A stretch of 64,000 bases of DNA from Corynebacterium hindlerae (GCF_014117265.1 NZ_CP059833.1:1147069-1211068); one strand, 5' to 3'. Counted from the first letter of the stretch, positions 10,802 to 18,894 are shown. The notes: generated by a model from the sequence alone, not told the origin. Numbers and translations: made by a program.

Positions 10802-11308
10802 TCAATGCTCCTCGGCAGCGGCAACAAGAACCAACAATGGCACAATTCGGCTGGCCGGAATGGAATATCGCCCGTCACTATCCTTAGCCACCCACCCACC
10901 GGACTGCATTTCGCCCAAATGATGATAAGCCTTACCTGTTGAAGTCACAATGCCCTGTTCCACGAGCTCAAGCACCGTGCACGGCTGTCCCAGCAACTTA
11001 GCCAGAATCGTGTGACGCACTGGATGGGCCAGCGCTGCTAAGCGATTCAAACTTCGATCCCATGCTTCATCGCAGAGGAAATGTACAGTACGTTGCCATT
11101 GATAATTGAGCGGGGAACCGTCCAAAGCCACATTGCCAGAAAAGCTGACTGATCCTAACAACCCATTGGACGCCACATGCTCGGCTTCCATGTTGGTTCC
11201 AGGAAAAACCACTTGCAATCGCTCACTCCGTTCGAGACTTTCCACTCTTCCTTCTAAGCGAGCGAGCCTGCTAGCGAGGTCAGAAACATTGATAAACTGA
11301 TTTTCCAT
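10802..11308 (-). CDS. ArsR-type winged-helix regulator, leaderless
   Basis: A 168-aa protein. The N-terminal 30 residues are coiled-coil-like (SDLASRLARLEGRVESLERS). The C-terminal half is a winged helix (LNRLAALAHPVRHTILAKLL, then GIVTSTGKAYHHLGEMQSGG and a wing ending DGRYSIPASR) of the ArsR/HTH_20 kind. No metal-binding cysteines are evident. It heads a five-gene operon divergent from the peptide-toxin operon. B. subtilis sdpC is controlled by an ArsR-family repressor, SdpR, so the placement suggests control of both operons. That role is inference; the fold call is fairly safe. Confidence 0.8.
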   Translation of the reverse strand: MENQFINVSDLASRLARLEGRVESLERSERLQVVFPGTNMEAEHVASNGLLGSVSFSGNVALDGSPLNYQWQRTVHFLCDEAWDRSLNRLAALAHPVRHTILAKLLGQPCTVLELVEQGIVTSTGKAYHHLGEMQSGGWVAKDSDGRYSIPASRIVPLLVLVAAAEEH

Positions 11309-11314
11309 AATTCC

Positions 11315-11342
11315 ACAATACTAAAATGCACTAATCGGTCAA
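11315..11342 (-). promoter_or_regulatory. promoter of the regulator operon, leaderless
   Basis: Leftward TTGACC (11342-11337), 16-bp spacer, TATTGT (11320-11315), then six bases to the ATG at 11308. With transcription starting about 7 bases after the -10, the message would begin at the start codon, so no ribosome site is expected or seen. Confidence 0.65.
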
Positions 11343-11553
11343 ACGTAGGCCCGGTCAAGCTTTTGGAAATTCACCCCCAACACCTGCCCCCATCGCAGTC
11401 ATTTTTAAAAGGTTGCAACTTTCCACAATATCAGAACTTCTAACCTGAAAATTAATAAATATGCTAACCCAGCCTGCCCTTTATGCCATTCTTATTTTTC
11501 AAAACATTGACATGCAAATAGATTTCACCTTTAAGGTATTTTCATTCACGTCG

Positions 11554-11581
11554 TTGCAAAACTATATCCTCTCTCTAATAT
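11554..11581 (+). promoter_or_regulatory. promoter of the SDP-like operon
   Basis: TTGCAA (11554-11559), 16-bp spacer, TAATAT (11576-11581). This lies in an AT-rich stretch 60 bp before the toxin start and is the best promoter match in the intergenic region. The leader would begin near 11588, right at the palindrome described next. Confidence 0.65.
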
Positions 11582-11589
11582 TTACACCT

Positions 11590-11606
11590 GGGTCACCGAG
11601 TGACCC
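11590..11606. promoter_or_regulatory. perfect palindrome at the expected transcription start (operator candidate)
   Basis: GGGTCAC-CGA-GTGACCC: two 7-bp arms around 3 bp. It lies 8-24 bp after the -10 element, where a repressor dimer would block the polymerase. It could also form a short hairpin at the 5' end of the message. No second copy was noticed nearby. Confidence 0.55.
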
Positions 11607-11640
11607 GCAATGTATCCCACTCGCATCTCAGGAGAACACC

Positions 11641-11949
11641 ATGAAAAATTGTCTTCGCAACACCGTAATCACTCTCGCAACGGTCACCATCATCGCTTCC
11701 AGCACGACCGCTGCCATGGCACAAGACTCCGCACCAGCGCGAGCAGAAGTTCCTGTCGTTGCCGTCCAAGATCAATCAACCGCTTTTGATGCAGCGATGA
11801 CGGATGCTGCGACCGCTGAAGACACCGCAGAAGACATGGCCACCGGCCAGTGGCCAGCATTGGTAACCAAGGGTGCAAAGTGGGCCGGAAAACAGCTGGC
11901 GAAGGGCGCACTGACCGAAGCAGGCAAGAAACTGATCGGAATCTGGTAA
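11641..11949 (+). CDS. secreted antimicrobial-peptide-like precursor (SdpC position)
   Basis: 102 aa, starting at the ATG at 11641 behind CAGGAGAACACC. A longer upstream extension in frame has no ribosome site. A signal peptide covers residues about 1-28 (NTVITLATVTIIASSTTAAM, then AQ). Next comes a strongly acidic stretch (FDAAMTDAATAEDTAEDMA). The last 32 residues are cationic and amphipathic with Trp and Gly: WPALVTKGAKWAGKQLAKG through to KKLIGIW. This acidic pro-region plus cationic helix is what a peptide toxin precursor looks like. It is followed by SdpA-like and SdpB-like genes and a secreted protease. It has no cysteine after the signal, so unlike SdpC it cannot carry a disulfide. 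Sequence homology to SdpC is not evident; the call rests on context and physics. Confidence 0.65.
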   Translation: MKNCLRNTVITLATVTIIASSTTAAMAQDSAPARAEVPVVAVQDQSTAFDAAMTDAATAEDTAEDMATGQWPALVTKGAKWAGKQLAKGALTEAGKKLIGIW

Positions 11950-11979
11950 GCCGGTCTGATCAGTCTTTTCCTAACAAAT

Positions 11980-12009
11980 TGCCGAACCTAGAGTTTTCTC
12001 TAGTCGGCA
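11980..12009 (+). terminator. hairpin between peptide gene and SdpA-like gene (partial terminator)
   Basis: TGCCGA-(AC)-CTAGAG-TTTT-CTCTAG-TCGGCA, a 12-bp stem with a 2-nt bulge, followed by CTTTGTTCCC. The weak T-tract suggests incomplete termination. That would let the peptide message exceed that of the downstream processing genes. Confidence 0.55.
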
Positions 12010-12054
12010 CTTTGTTCCCTCCAATTGTCGATTTGAAACCACTTAGATAAAGAG

Positions 12055-12744
12055 ATGCCGACACCCACTTACTCCAGGCTTCGGCGCGGAGTGACGTTGA
12101 TGGGAGTAGCCTCCACTGTCACTTTCGCGTTGCTAACCGTGACCTACAATCTTCCAGACAGCCACATGCGCAACCAACTAATTACCGTGGACAACATCAT
12201 CGATCCTGTATTCACGCAGCGATGGACGCTGTTTGCACCAGATGCCCCTGTAAGCGATGTCGGTATCCTCGCAAAATACGAATCGGAAGACGAGCAGAAG
12301 GAATTCACTAACCTTACAAGTCCAGAGATCGCTCAAAGCCGCGAAGGAATCATCCCTAGGAAGTCCACCCGAGAAATGAATTCTCTCGCGCAGTCATACA
12401 TATCCAGCGAGGAGACCGTACTCAGCAAAACTTCAAATGCAACGGTACCGCCATTCGCCTTCCTCGCCACCAATGAACAAGTCACACAGGTGTCCGAAGA
12501 AATCAAGGAAAGTCATCCTCTTCTCGTGGAATCGCTTGCCAAGGACAATGAACGCCTCGCCCTCGCCGCTCTGGAAAGACTTGGAGGAAACGAACTTAAG
12601 AAGCGCTGTCACGAAGATGGCGGGACCATCACTATTCGTTTAGTCGCCGTGCCCATTCCTGGCCTTGATAACCAGCGCGAGAAACCGGGGATTCGCACTT
12701 TAAAGCCGCTAACATGTGGGGTTGATTTCGATGCAATTAAGTAA
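12055..12744 (+). CDS. DUF5819 / SdpA-like protein
   Basis: A 229-aa protein with a basic N-terminus (YSRLRRG), one membrane segment (residues about 14-35) and an outside domain beginning NLPDSHMRNQLITVDNI, then the family hallmark FTQRWTLFAPDAP. DUF5819 proteins regularly precede HTTM proteins in actinobacteria, and the pair corresponds to SdpA and SdpB, which are required to mature the B. subtilis SDP toxin. The start at 12055 has only AAAGAG close by. An ATG at 12103 with GGAG upstream is possible but would lose the basic N-terminus. The 3' end overlaps the next gene. Confidence 0.75.
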   Translation: MPTPTYSRLRRGVTLMGVASTVTFALLTVTYNLPDSHMRNQLITVDNIIDPVFTQRWTLFAPDAPVSDVGILAKYESEDEQKEFTNLTSPEIAQSREGIIPRKSTREMNSLAQSYISSEETVLSKTSNATVPPFAFLATNEQVTQVSEEIKESHPLLVESLAKDNERLALAALERLGGNELKKRCHEDGGTITIRLVAVPIPGLDNQREKPGIRTLKPLTCGVDFDAIK

Positions 12745-13702
12745 CCTCATAACGACTCTTGAACATACCAAGCTTTACCCTAGCCATGGCATGGCCATGG
12801 TCAGAATCGGTTTCGGTATTGCCATCCTCTTATCAATAGTTCCCGACATCCCGGCGTGGAATTCCGTCTGGGGTGCAGAACGGAGTTTCCTTCCGGCATC
12901 GGCAACCCCGTCGTCAGTGAGCTACGACTGGCACTCGCTTCTGCTTGTCGGTGCCTGCACATTGACCGCACTTACCATGTCGCTGGGATTTCTCACCCGC
13001 CTGAGTACCCTCGGCACTCTCATCACTTATCGCTCTCTGTGCAATAGTAACCCGCTTTTGACAGATGGTGGCGACAATCTCCTTCATATTGCCTTGATCT
13101 TTCTCATCTTCACGAATGCATCAGACGTGTGGAGTTTCGACGCTCGCTTTCACCTCCGTCCCCCATTCTCGCTATCAACACAATCCTGGTACCTGCCGAT
13201 CGCAAATTGCGCCTGGATGCTCTTCGTCTTTCAGGTGTGTGTCGTCTATACCATCGCCGGCTTGGCCAAAGTAGCTGGTGACACGTGGCTTGCAGGAGAA
13301 GGCGTTAGCCGTAGTCTCACCTCAATTCAATTTCAGAACTTACCGTGGCTAAGCAATTTCATGCTCAGTTTCGAATGGGTTTTGATCCCTGCGTCATTCC
13401 TCACGGTGTTTATGCAGATTTACTTCCCATTCCTCGTACTCAACAAATGGAGTCGGATACCAACACTTATCATGTTCTTCCTATTCCATGCCTCAATTGG
13501 TATCGTCATGGGGTTGGTTAGTTTTGCCATCGTCATGATATCTGCAGAGATGGCCTTCGTCCGAGATAGCTCGGTACTTCGAGCCAGAAAATTCCCACAC
13601 AGTCGGCACGTGGAAACACAAAAAGTCAAAAGCACACGTCCCGAAAAGCATTTGTCTCGAGTGGGTTGCGTTGGCATATTCCGAAACGAGATCGCCTCAT
13701 GA
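12731..13702 (+). CDS. HTTM / SdpB-like integral membrane protein
   Basis: 323 aa from the ATG at 12731, overlapping the previous gene by 14 nt; a GTG at 12716 is an alternative. It has about seven hydrophobic segments. Early segments read MVRIGFGIAILLSIVPDIPA and SLGFLTRLSTLGTLITYRSL, followed by LTDGGDNLLHIALIFLIFTN. This is the HTTM family (horizontally transferred transmembrane, distantly related to vitamin-K-dependent carboxylase), to which SdpB belongs. Its expected role is maturation of the peptide at the membrane. It is coupled to the protease gene by an ATGA overlap. Confidence 0.82.
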   Translation: MQLSNLITTLEHTKLYPSHGMAMVRIGFGIAILLSIVPDIPAWNSVWGAERSFLPASATPSSVSYDWHSLLLVGACTLTALTMSLGFLTRLSTLGTLITYRSLCNSNPLLTDGGDNLLHIALIFLIFTNASDVWSFDARFHLRPPFSLSTQSWYLPIANCAWMLFVFQVCVVYTIAGLAKVAGDTWLAGEGVSRSLTSIQFQNLPWLSNFMLSFEWVLIPASFLTVFMQIYFPFLVLNKWSRIPTLIMFFLFHASIGIVMGLVSFAIVMISAEMAFVRDSSVLRARKFPHSRHVETQKVKSTRPEKHLSRVGCVGIFRNEIAS

Positions 13703-15033
13703 AGAAGACAGCAATTCTTGCCACTGCAGTCGTGTACTCAACTTTTATTTCTCCGTCTCACGCGCAGGCACAAGCTGGATCAACACAAATGATCGTCCGC
13801 ACATCTGACCTCGACGGGACTGTTTCTAGTCTCATCGAGACGACATGCTCGGAAGTTTCTACCCTTGACCTGGGACTCAGCATGTCGGTTCTGGACTGTG
13901 AGTTAAAGCCCGGAATGTCCGACGCAGAACTTGACTTGCATCTAAGCAATGATTCCAACGTGCGGTGGCATGAAAGAGACGAGGAGGCAATGGTCGTTGA
14001 AAAGCAGTATGCAACCCGCACCTTTTATCTTGGGCACCAACAGAGCGCAGCAGCGCAGACACCAAACTTGCATTGGAACATTGAGAGCTTTGGGTTTCCC
14101 GAAGCTTGGAAGCAGTCCAAGGGAGCTGGAGTGTCAATAGCAATACTTGATTCGGGAATCACCGCACATCCCGCACTTAACTCTGCTGCAGCACCAGGAG
14201 TGGATGTGATCGCTAAACCAGCCAACTCCCGCGACGGCGACGGACGAGACAACGATCCGACAGACCCGGGAAACTGGGCTGAAGTCGGCCAATGTGGCAA
14301 TGACGAATTCATTCCCTCTACTTTTCACGGCACGATGGTAGCTGGTGCTATCGCCGATAGCGGCAGCAATCCGTTCGGTGTCATGGGTGCAGCACCTGAG
14401 GCTAGGATCGTGCCGGTGCGCGTAGCTGGCCCTTGTGGAGCCGCGGTCAGCGACATAATCTCCGGGATCTTATGGTCGGCAGGTTACGACGTCGAAGGTG
14501 TCGTTACCCGGGACACGCCGGTTGAGATTATCAACATCTCTTATGCGCTCCGCAAGGAATGCTCTCCCGGACTGCAAGAGGCAATCGATGCTGCTAGACA
14601 GAAAGGGGTAAGCGTTATCACGTCAGCTGGAAACTACGGCGAAGACGCAGCACTCTACAGTCCCGGCAACTGCCAAGGAGTCATCAACGTAGGCGCCACC
14701 AATCTCGAATTGAGACAAGCCAAAACCTCTAACGGTGGAGAAACTGTGGCCATTTACGGCCCAGGTGGCGACTATGCAGACGATGTTGCAGTTGCAACGA
14801 CAGAAGGGCAACGAGAGCCCGAGCAGTTTTCTTACCGATACAGAGGGGGCACTTCCATTGCGGCACCGCATGTAGCCGGGGCATTGGCGCTTCTGAAGAG
14901 CCTCTACCCCGCCACTCCGAATGAAGTGCTGGAACAAGCACTTCTGAAATCAGCAACTGCCATTGCAGATACCAAGGTATTAAACGTCGGCAACGCTTTC
15001 ACCATACTGTCGGACCTAGAATCCCCCAGTTGA
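13699..15033 (+). CDS. exported subtilisin-family (S8) serine protease, probable peptide maturase
   Basis: 444 aa, starting at the ATG that overlaps the previous stop (ATGA). Signal peptide about residues 1-26 (ending SPSHAQAQA), then a pro-domain of about 100 aa. The catalytic triad is complete: Asp151 in SIAILDSGITAHP, His210 in STFHGTMVAGAIADSG, Ser386 in RGGTSIAAPHVAGALALL, with the oxyanion Asn in ITSAGNYGEDA. Layout and motifs resemble mycosin-type subtilases, but there is no C-terminal membrane anchor, so it should be released or wall-bound. As the last gene of the operon it is a natural candidate for trimming the exported precursor. A terminator follows. Confidence 0.9.
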   Translation: MKKTAILATAVVYSTFISPSHAQAQAGSTQMIVRTSDLDGTVSSLIETTCSEVSTLDLGLSMSVLDCELKPGMSDAELDLHLSNDSNVRWHERDEEAMVVEKQYATRTFYLGHQQSAAAQTPNLHWNIESFGFPEAWKQSKGAGVSIAILDSGITAHPALNSAAAPGVDVIAKPANSRDGDGRDNDPTDPGNWAEVGQCGNDEFIPSTFHGTMVAGAIADSGSNPFGVMGAAPEARIVPVRVAGPCGAAVSDIISGILWSAGYDVEGVVTRDTPVEIINISYALRKECSPGLQEAIDAARQKGVSVITSAGNYGEDAALYSPGNCQGVINVGATNLELRQAKTSNGGETVAIYGPGGDYADDVAVATTEGQREPEQFSYRYRGGTSIAAPHVAGALALLKSLYPATPNEVLEQALLKSATAIADTKVLNVGNAFTILSDLESPS

Positions 15034-15078
15034 AGTAGCTTGTCCTCTTAAAGCACGCCTAAAAAGCCACCTCATAGA

Positions 15079-15109
15079 AAACCCGCTCACCAAAACGGTG
15101 AGCGGGTTT
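15079..15109. terminator. bidirectional terminator between protease gene and rplL
   Basis: AAACCCGCTCACC - 5 nt - GGTGAGCGGGTTT, a perfect 13-bp stem. It stands between two convergent genes and has short A/T runs on both sides, so it can stop transcription from either direction. Confidence 0.85.
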
Positions 15110-15128
15110 GATGCTTGAGAAAGCGAGA

Positions 15129-15518
15129 TTACTTGAGGGTAACCTTTGCGCCAGCCTCTTCGAGCTTAGCCTTAGCAGCCTCAGCGTCGTCCTTGTTAGC
15201 ACCCTCGAGGATAGCCTTAGGTGCGCCCTCAACGAGCTCCTTAGCTTCCTTCAGGCCCAGGCCGGAAACGATCTCGCGAACAGCCTTAATAACGCCGATC
15301 TTCTTTGCGCCAGCGTCCTCGAGAACGACGTCGAACTCGTCCTTCTCTTCAGCAGCAGCGGCAGCGTCGCCACCTGCAGCACCTGCAGCAGCAACTGCAA
15401 CTGGAGCAGCAGCGGTGACCTCGAAGACCTCTTCGAATTCCTTAACGAACTCAGAGAGCTCGATGAGGGTCATTTCCTTGAAAGCTTCAATGAGCTCGTC
15501 CTTGGTGAGCTTAGCCAT
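15129..15518 (-). CDS. rplL: 50S ribosomal protein L7/L12
   Basis: 129-aa stalk protein. N-terminal dimerisation domain ([20 protein letters not shown]), Ala-rich hinge ([20 protein letters not shown]), and C-terminal factor-binding domain ([20 protein letters not shown]). Length and sequence are standard. It follows rplJ after 76 bp. Confidence 0.98.
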   Translation of the reverse strand: MAKLTKDELIEAFKEMTLIELSEFVKEFEEVFEVTAAAPVAVAAAGAAGGDAAAAAEEKDEFDVVLEDAGAKKIGVIKAVREIVSGLGLKEAKELVEGAPKAILEGANKDDAEAAKAKLEEAGAKVTLK

Positions 15519-15594
15519 GGTGGCAAGTCCTTTCGTTTGTGTGACTCTGGTGAGTCAGGGAAGTAAATGGTTTTGTTTTCCCGGCGGTGGGAAA

Positions 15595-16113
15595 TTATTC
15601 GCCCTGCTTCTTTTCCTGCAGCGCAGCGCCGAGGCGTGCGACCTGGGAAGCAGGAGCGTTGAACAGGCCTGCAGCCTTTGCCAAGTTGCCCTTCATGGCG
15701 CCAGCCAGCTTTGCGAGAGTGGTCTCGCGGTTGTCCAGCTCGGCAATAGCGTCGACCTGAGCTGCGCTCAGAGCGTTGCCATCCATGTAGCCACCCTTGA
15801 CCACGAATGCCTTGTTGTCGCCACCAAATTTCTTCAGTGCCTTAGCAGCATCTACAGCCTCGCCCTTGATGAAAGCAATAGCGGTAGGACCGGTAAGGAG
15901 ATCATCAAGACCTTCAATGCCAGCTTCCTTAGCAGCCAGCTTGATCATGGTGTTCTTGGCGACGGAGTACTGGACATCAGAGCCCAGAGCACGACGCAGT
16001 ACGGTGGTCTGTGCCACAGTCAGGCCACGGTACTCGGTCAGGACGATCGAGTTCGCAGCTGCGAACTTCTCCTTCAGCTCTGCCAGAGCAGCGGTGTTCT
16101 TTGCGTTTGCCAT
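15595..16113 (-). CDS. rplJ: 50S ribosomal protein L10
   Basis: 172 aa from the ATG at 16113 ([20 protein letters not shown]), supported by AGGAGG 8 bp upstream. A further in-frame extension upstream lacks support. It contains the family segment [20 protein letters not shown], and its C-terminal helix carries the L12 dimers. It heads the rplJL operon; a structured leader precedes it. Confidence 0.98.
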   Translation of the reverse strand: MANAKNTAALAELKEKFAAANSIVLTEYRGLTVAQTTVLRRALGSDVQYSVAKNTMIKLAAKEAGIEGLDDLLTGPTAIAFIKGEAVDAAKALKKFGGDNKAFVVKGGYMDGNALSAAQVDAIAELDNRETTLAKLAGAMKGNLAKAAGLFNAPASQVARLGAALQEKKQGE

Positions 16114-16320
16114 TACTTCGCCTCCTTCCTCATGTATATGTACGTTGTCCGCCGAGGTTTCTTGAACAAACAAAAAACCCCGTGCAAGAGCACAGGGAAC
16201 AAACTCACATACTGTGAGGATGGACTCTAGTTACTCCTGCGTGGGCCGATCCCCTAGTGGGAATTCCTTCGACCTCTGAAGTGAGGTGACCAACGGTCTT
16301 CGGTGAAACTTGAGCTACGC
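16114..16320 (-). promoter_or_regulatory. leader of the rplJL operon (probable L10-binding RNA leader)
   Basis: A leader of about 200 nt upstream of rplJ, rich in short complementary pieces, for example CTGTG/CACAG and CGGTCTTCGG near 16290. In many bacteria this position holds the L10 leader that binds L10-L12 and represses the operon. I cannot prove the fold by eye. The rest, to 16401, shows no gene. Confidence 0.4.
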
Positions 16321-16401
16321 CGTTTGGCACGGCGGTTCAAACTTCGCTAGGTACTCTAGCCGTTACCTAGCGGAAAACACAAATCGCCAGCCCAGTGGGT
16401 T

Positions 16402-16812
16402 TTACACCTGCAAACTGCGAAACGGTTCAAACGGCAGTACTCGGATCACAAACCACACGGCGATGAGCACCCCGACGACGACAGGTGCATGCTTCCATTG
16501 CAAAAAGTCAGGGATCTTCTTCCCACAAGTTTTTCCCAACCAAGCCACCCACGCCCAAATCAAGATAAGAACGAAGAGGAGCCCGAGGGCGTTGTAACGA
16601 AGCGCATCGCTAAAGCGTAATTGCGTGAGGCACTGAATCATTCGCATGGAGCCACACCCCGGACAGTTGATTCCCAGCAATGCCTTAGTCGGACACACTG
16701 GGATCACACCACCAGGGGTTTCTGGGTCTGCGACTGCGACAGCAACGCAGCCACAGACTGCCGTAGCACCAACGAAAAGCGGAGCAACCGGATGTGAAGT
16801 TAGCCGACTCAC
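16402..16812 (-). CDS. DUF2752 membrane protein
   Basis: 136 aa with three hydrophobic segments and the family core PTKALLGINCPGCGSMRMIQ, in which a CPGCG motif sits just before the second membrane helix. It starts at a GTG 6 bp after the CD225-protein stop, so the two form an operon. Function unknown; the family is common in actinobacteria and often found beside CD225 proteins. Confidence 0.85.
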   Translation of the reverse strand: MSRLTSHPVAPLFVGATAVCGCVAVAVADPETPGGVIPVCPTKALLGINCPGCGSMRMIQCLTQLRFSDALRYNALGLLFVLILIWAWVAWLGKTCGKKIPDFLQWKHAPVVVGVLIAVWFVIRVLPFEPFRSLQV

Positions 16813-16818
16813 CTGAGA

Positions 16819-17226
16819 CTAGACGGAGGAACCAAGGTCACCGAGTGAGTACTGCACGGCGATGCTGACGATGCCAACAATAATGCCGGCCACCACAGAG
16901 ATGATTGCCCACAGCTTTGCCTTGTTTGCAGAATTGCGGGCGCCTTCCCTGTCGCCCATATCCCATTTGCTGTTGACCTGAGTAGCGAACACGATCGACG
17001 CGATACCGGTTGGTACACAGCACAAGACAGTGGCCAAGATCGCCCAAACAAGGTAGTTTTGAGGGCGTTCGTCCATCAGTGGCTGATCAGAGTAGCCGGA
17101 ATTCGGGTAGCTACCAGCTGCGCTGTAAGCATCGCCCGAGTTCTGGCTGTAAGGGTTGTTGTTATTCCCCTGGCCATACTCGTTGCCAGAGTTGTTGTCC
17201 TGGAATGGGTTCTGCGGTGTAGTCAC
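16819..17226 (-). CDS. CD225/dispanin family membrane protein
   Basis: 135 aa. The first 65 residues are Asn/Gln/Gly/Tyr-rich and disordered. Then come two membrane segments with the CD225 core: YLVWAILATVLCCVPTGIAS, VFATQVNSKWDMGDREGA, and AKLWAIISVVAGIIVGIVSI. It pairs with DUF2752 downstream. Its role in bacteria is unknown. Confidence 0.87.
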   Translation of the reverse strand: MTTPQNPFQDNNSGNEYGQGNNNNPYSQNSGDAYSAAGSYPNSGYSDQPLMDERPQNYLVWAILATVLCCVPTGIASIVFATQVNSKWDMGDREGARNSANKAKLWAIISVVAGIIVGIVSIAVQYSLGDLGSSV

Positions 17227-17430
17227 AATTTCTTCCTTACTAGTAGTTGAGACAGAATGTCAGATTATCAAGGCTCACCGTGTCGCGCTGAGAAACGATT
17301 TCACATCTCTGCGACCTTTGGCCAGTAATCCGCTCGTTTCTGCACGTCAACGGCGTGATAACAGATCGAATACAGTTTTTGTATCGAAAGTAAGATGCCT
17401 GCACCACGGAGATTGTTCCCGGGAAAGTAA

Positions 17431-17458
17431 AAAGTCCTCGCTTGGAGGCGAGGACTTT
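17431..17458 (-). terminator. terminator of rplKA
   Basis: AAAGTCCTCGC - 6 nt - GCGAGGACTTT, a perfect 11-bp stem 12 bp after the rplA stop, followed on the transcribed strand by TTTTTACTTT. A textbook intrinsic terminator. Confidence 0.93.
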
Positions 17459-17470
17459 CAGAGATAGGGA

Positions 17471-18175
17471 TTAACCTGCGTAGTTCTTCTGAACGCTGGT
17501 GTCCACTGGCAGGCCTGGGCCGGTGGTGGAAGACATGGTGATCTTCTTCAGGTAGACACCCTTGGCGGAGGATGGCTTGAGGCGCAGCAGCTCGTCGATG
17601 AGCGCGCCGTAGTTCTCAGCCAGCTTCTCAGCGTCGAAGGAAGCCTTACCGATCAGTGCGTGCAGGTTGGAAGCCTTGTCCACGCGGAAGGAGATCTTGC
17701 CGCCCTTGACCTCTTCGATTGCCTTAGCAACGTCGGTGGTCACGGTACCGGTCTTAGGGTTAGGCATGAGACCACGTGGGCCCAGGACGCGGGCAACGCG
17801 ACCAACCTTGGCCATCTGGTCTGGGGTTGCGATAGCAACGTCGAACTCGATGGTGCCAGCGGTGATCTGCTCGATCAGCTCGGTGGTGCCAACGATGTCT
17901 GCGCCTGCTGCTTCAGCCTCGGTTGCCTTCTCGCCCTCAGCGAAGACTGCAACGCGGACGGTCTTACCGGTGCCGTGTGGCAGGTTAACGGTGCCGCGAA
18001 CGAGCTGGTCAGCCTTACGTGGGTCAACGCCCAGGCGGATGGCAACGTCGACGGATGCGTCGAAGTTCTTGGAGGAGGTCTCCTTGACCAGCTTTGCAGC
18101 CTCGAGTGGGGAGTAGATGCGGCCGGCGTCGATCAGCTCAGCAGCAGCCTTGTATGCCTTAGAGTTCTTGCTCAT
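17471..18175 (-). CDS. rplA: 50S ribosomal protein L1
   Basis: 234 aa, standard length. Recognisable segments include [36 protein letters not shown] and [17 protein letters not shown]. Operon with rplK, 94 bp apart. Confidence 0.98.
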   Translation of the reverse strand: MSKNSKAYKAAAELIDAGRIYSPLEAAKLVKETSSKNFDASVDVAIRLGVDPRKADQLVRGTVNLPHGTGKTVRVAVFAEGEKATEAEAAGADIVGTTELIEQITAGTIEFDVAIATPDQMAKVGRVARVLGPRGLMPNPKTGTVTTDVAKAIEEVKGGKISFRVDKASNLHALIGKASFDAEKLAENYGALIDELLRLKPSSAKGVYLKKITMSSTTGPGLPVDTSVQKNYAG

Positions 18176-18269
18176 TGTGAAAAATCCTTAACTGATTTGT
18201 GTGGTGTGTGCGGGCCGGAGCTGGCCCTGCCACAGGAATGACGCCCTATGGGCGTCGTTAAGCGAGTGC

Positions 18270-18704
18270 TTATTCGCCCTCGACGACGATGCCCATGGAG
18301 CGGGCGGTGCCGGCGATGATGCGTGCGCCTGCCTCGACGTCGTTAGCGTTGAGGTCTTCCTTCTTGGTAGTGGCGATCTCGCGGCACTGATCCATGGTCA
18401 CGGTGCCGACCTTCTGGGTGTGAGGAACGCCGGAACCCTTCTGCAGGCCAGCAGCCTTGAGCAGCAGCTTCGCAGCAGGTGGGGTCTTCAGCTTGAAGGT
18501 GAAGGAGCGGTCTTCGTAGACGGTGATCTCAACTGGGACCACGTTACCGCGCTGGTTTTCAGTCGCAGCGTTGTAAGCCTTGCAGAATTCCATGATGTTG
18601 ACGCCGTGAGCACCGAGTGCTGGGCCAACTGGTGGTGCAGGGTTAGCCTGACCAGCCTGAATCTGCAGCTTGATGAGGCCGGAGACCTTCTTCTTAGGAG
18701 CCAT
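18270..18704 (-). CDS. rplK: 50S ribosomal protein L11
   Basis: 144 aa, standard length. N-terminal [20 protein letters not shown] followed by [21 protein letters not shown]-terminal rRNA-binding part ends [13 protein letters not shown]. First gene of rplKA. Confidence 0.98.
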   Translation of the reverse strand: MAPKKKVSGLIKLQIQAGQANPAPPVGPALGAHGVNIMEFCKAYNAATENQRGNVVPVEITVYEDRSFTFKLKTPPAAKLLLKAAGLQKGSGVPHTQKVGTVTMDQCREIATTKKEDLNANDVEAGARIIAGTARSMGIVVEGE

Positions 18705-18844
18705 CGATTAAACCTTCTTTCCGTGGTACCGCCTATTTCGCCATCGATGTTGTTCGAAATAGACGTCCGGATGCCCACATGCGTGAGCCACCGGGGATGA
18801 TTATGGGCGCGAAAAGTTTTACGCGCGATGCTCTACCATACGGC

Positions 18845-18881
18845 AAAGCCCGCCGCAGCACCAAATTGCTGTAGCGGGCTT
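18845..18881 (-). terminator. hairpin after nusG
   Basis: AAGCCCGC..CAGCA - loop - TGCTG..GCGGGCTTT, about 13 paired bases with a small interior mismatch, 14 bp after the nusG stop. The T-run is short, so leakage into rplK is possible. Confidence 0.7.
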
Positions 18882-18894
18882 ACCGACGCCGTAG

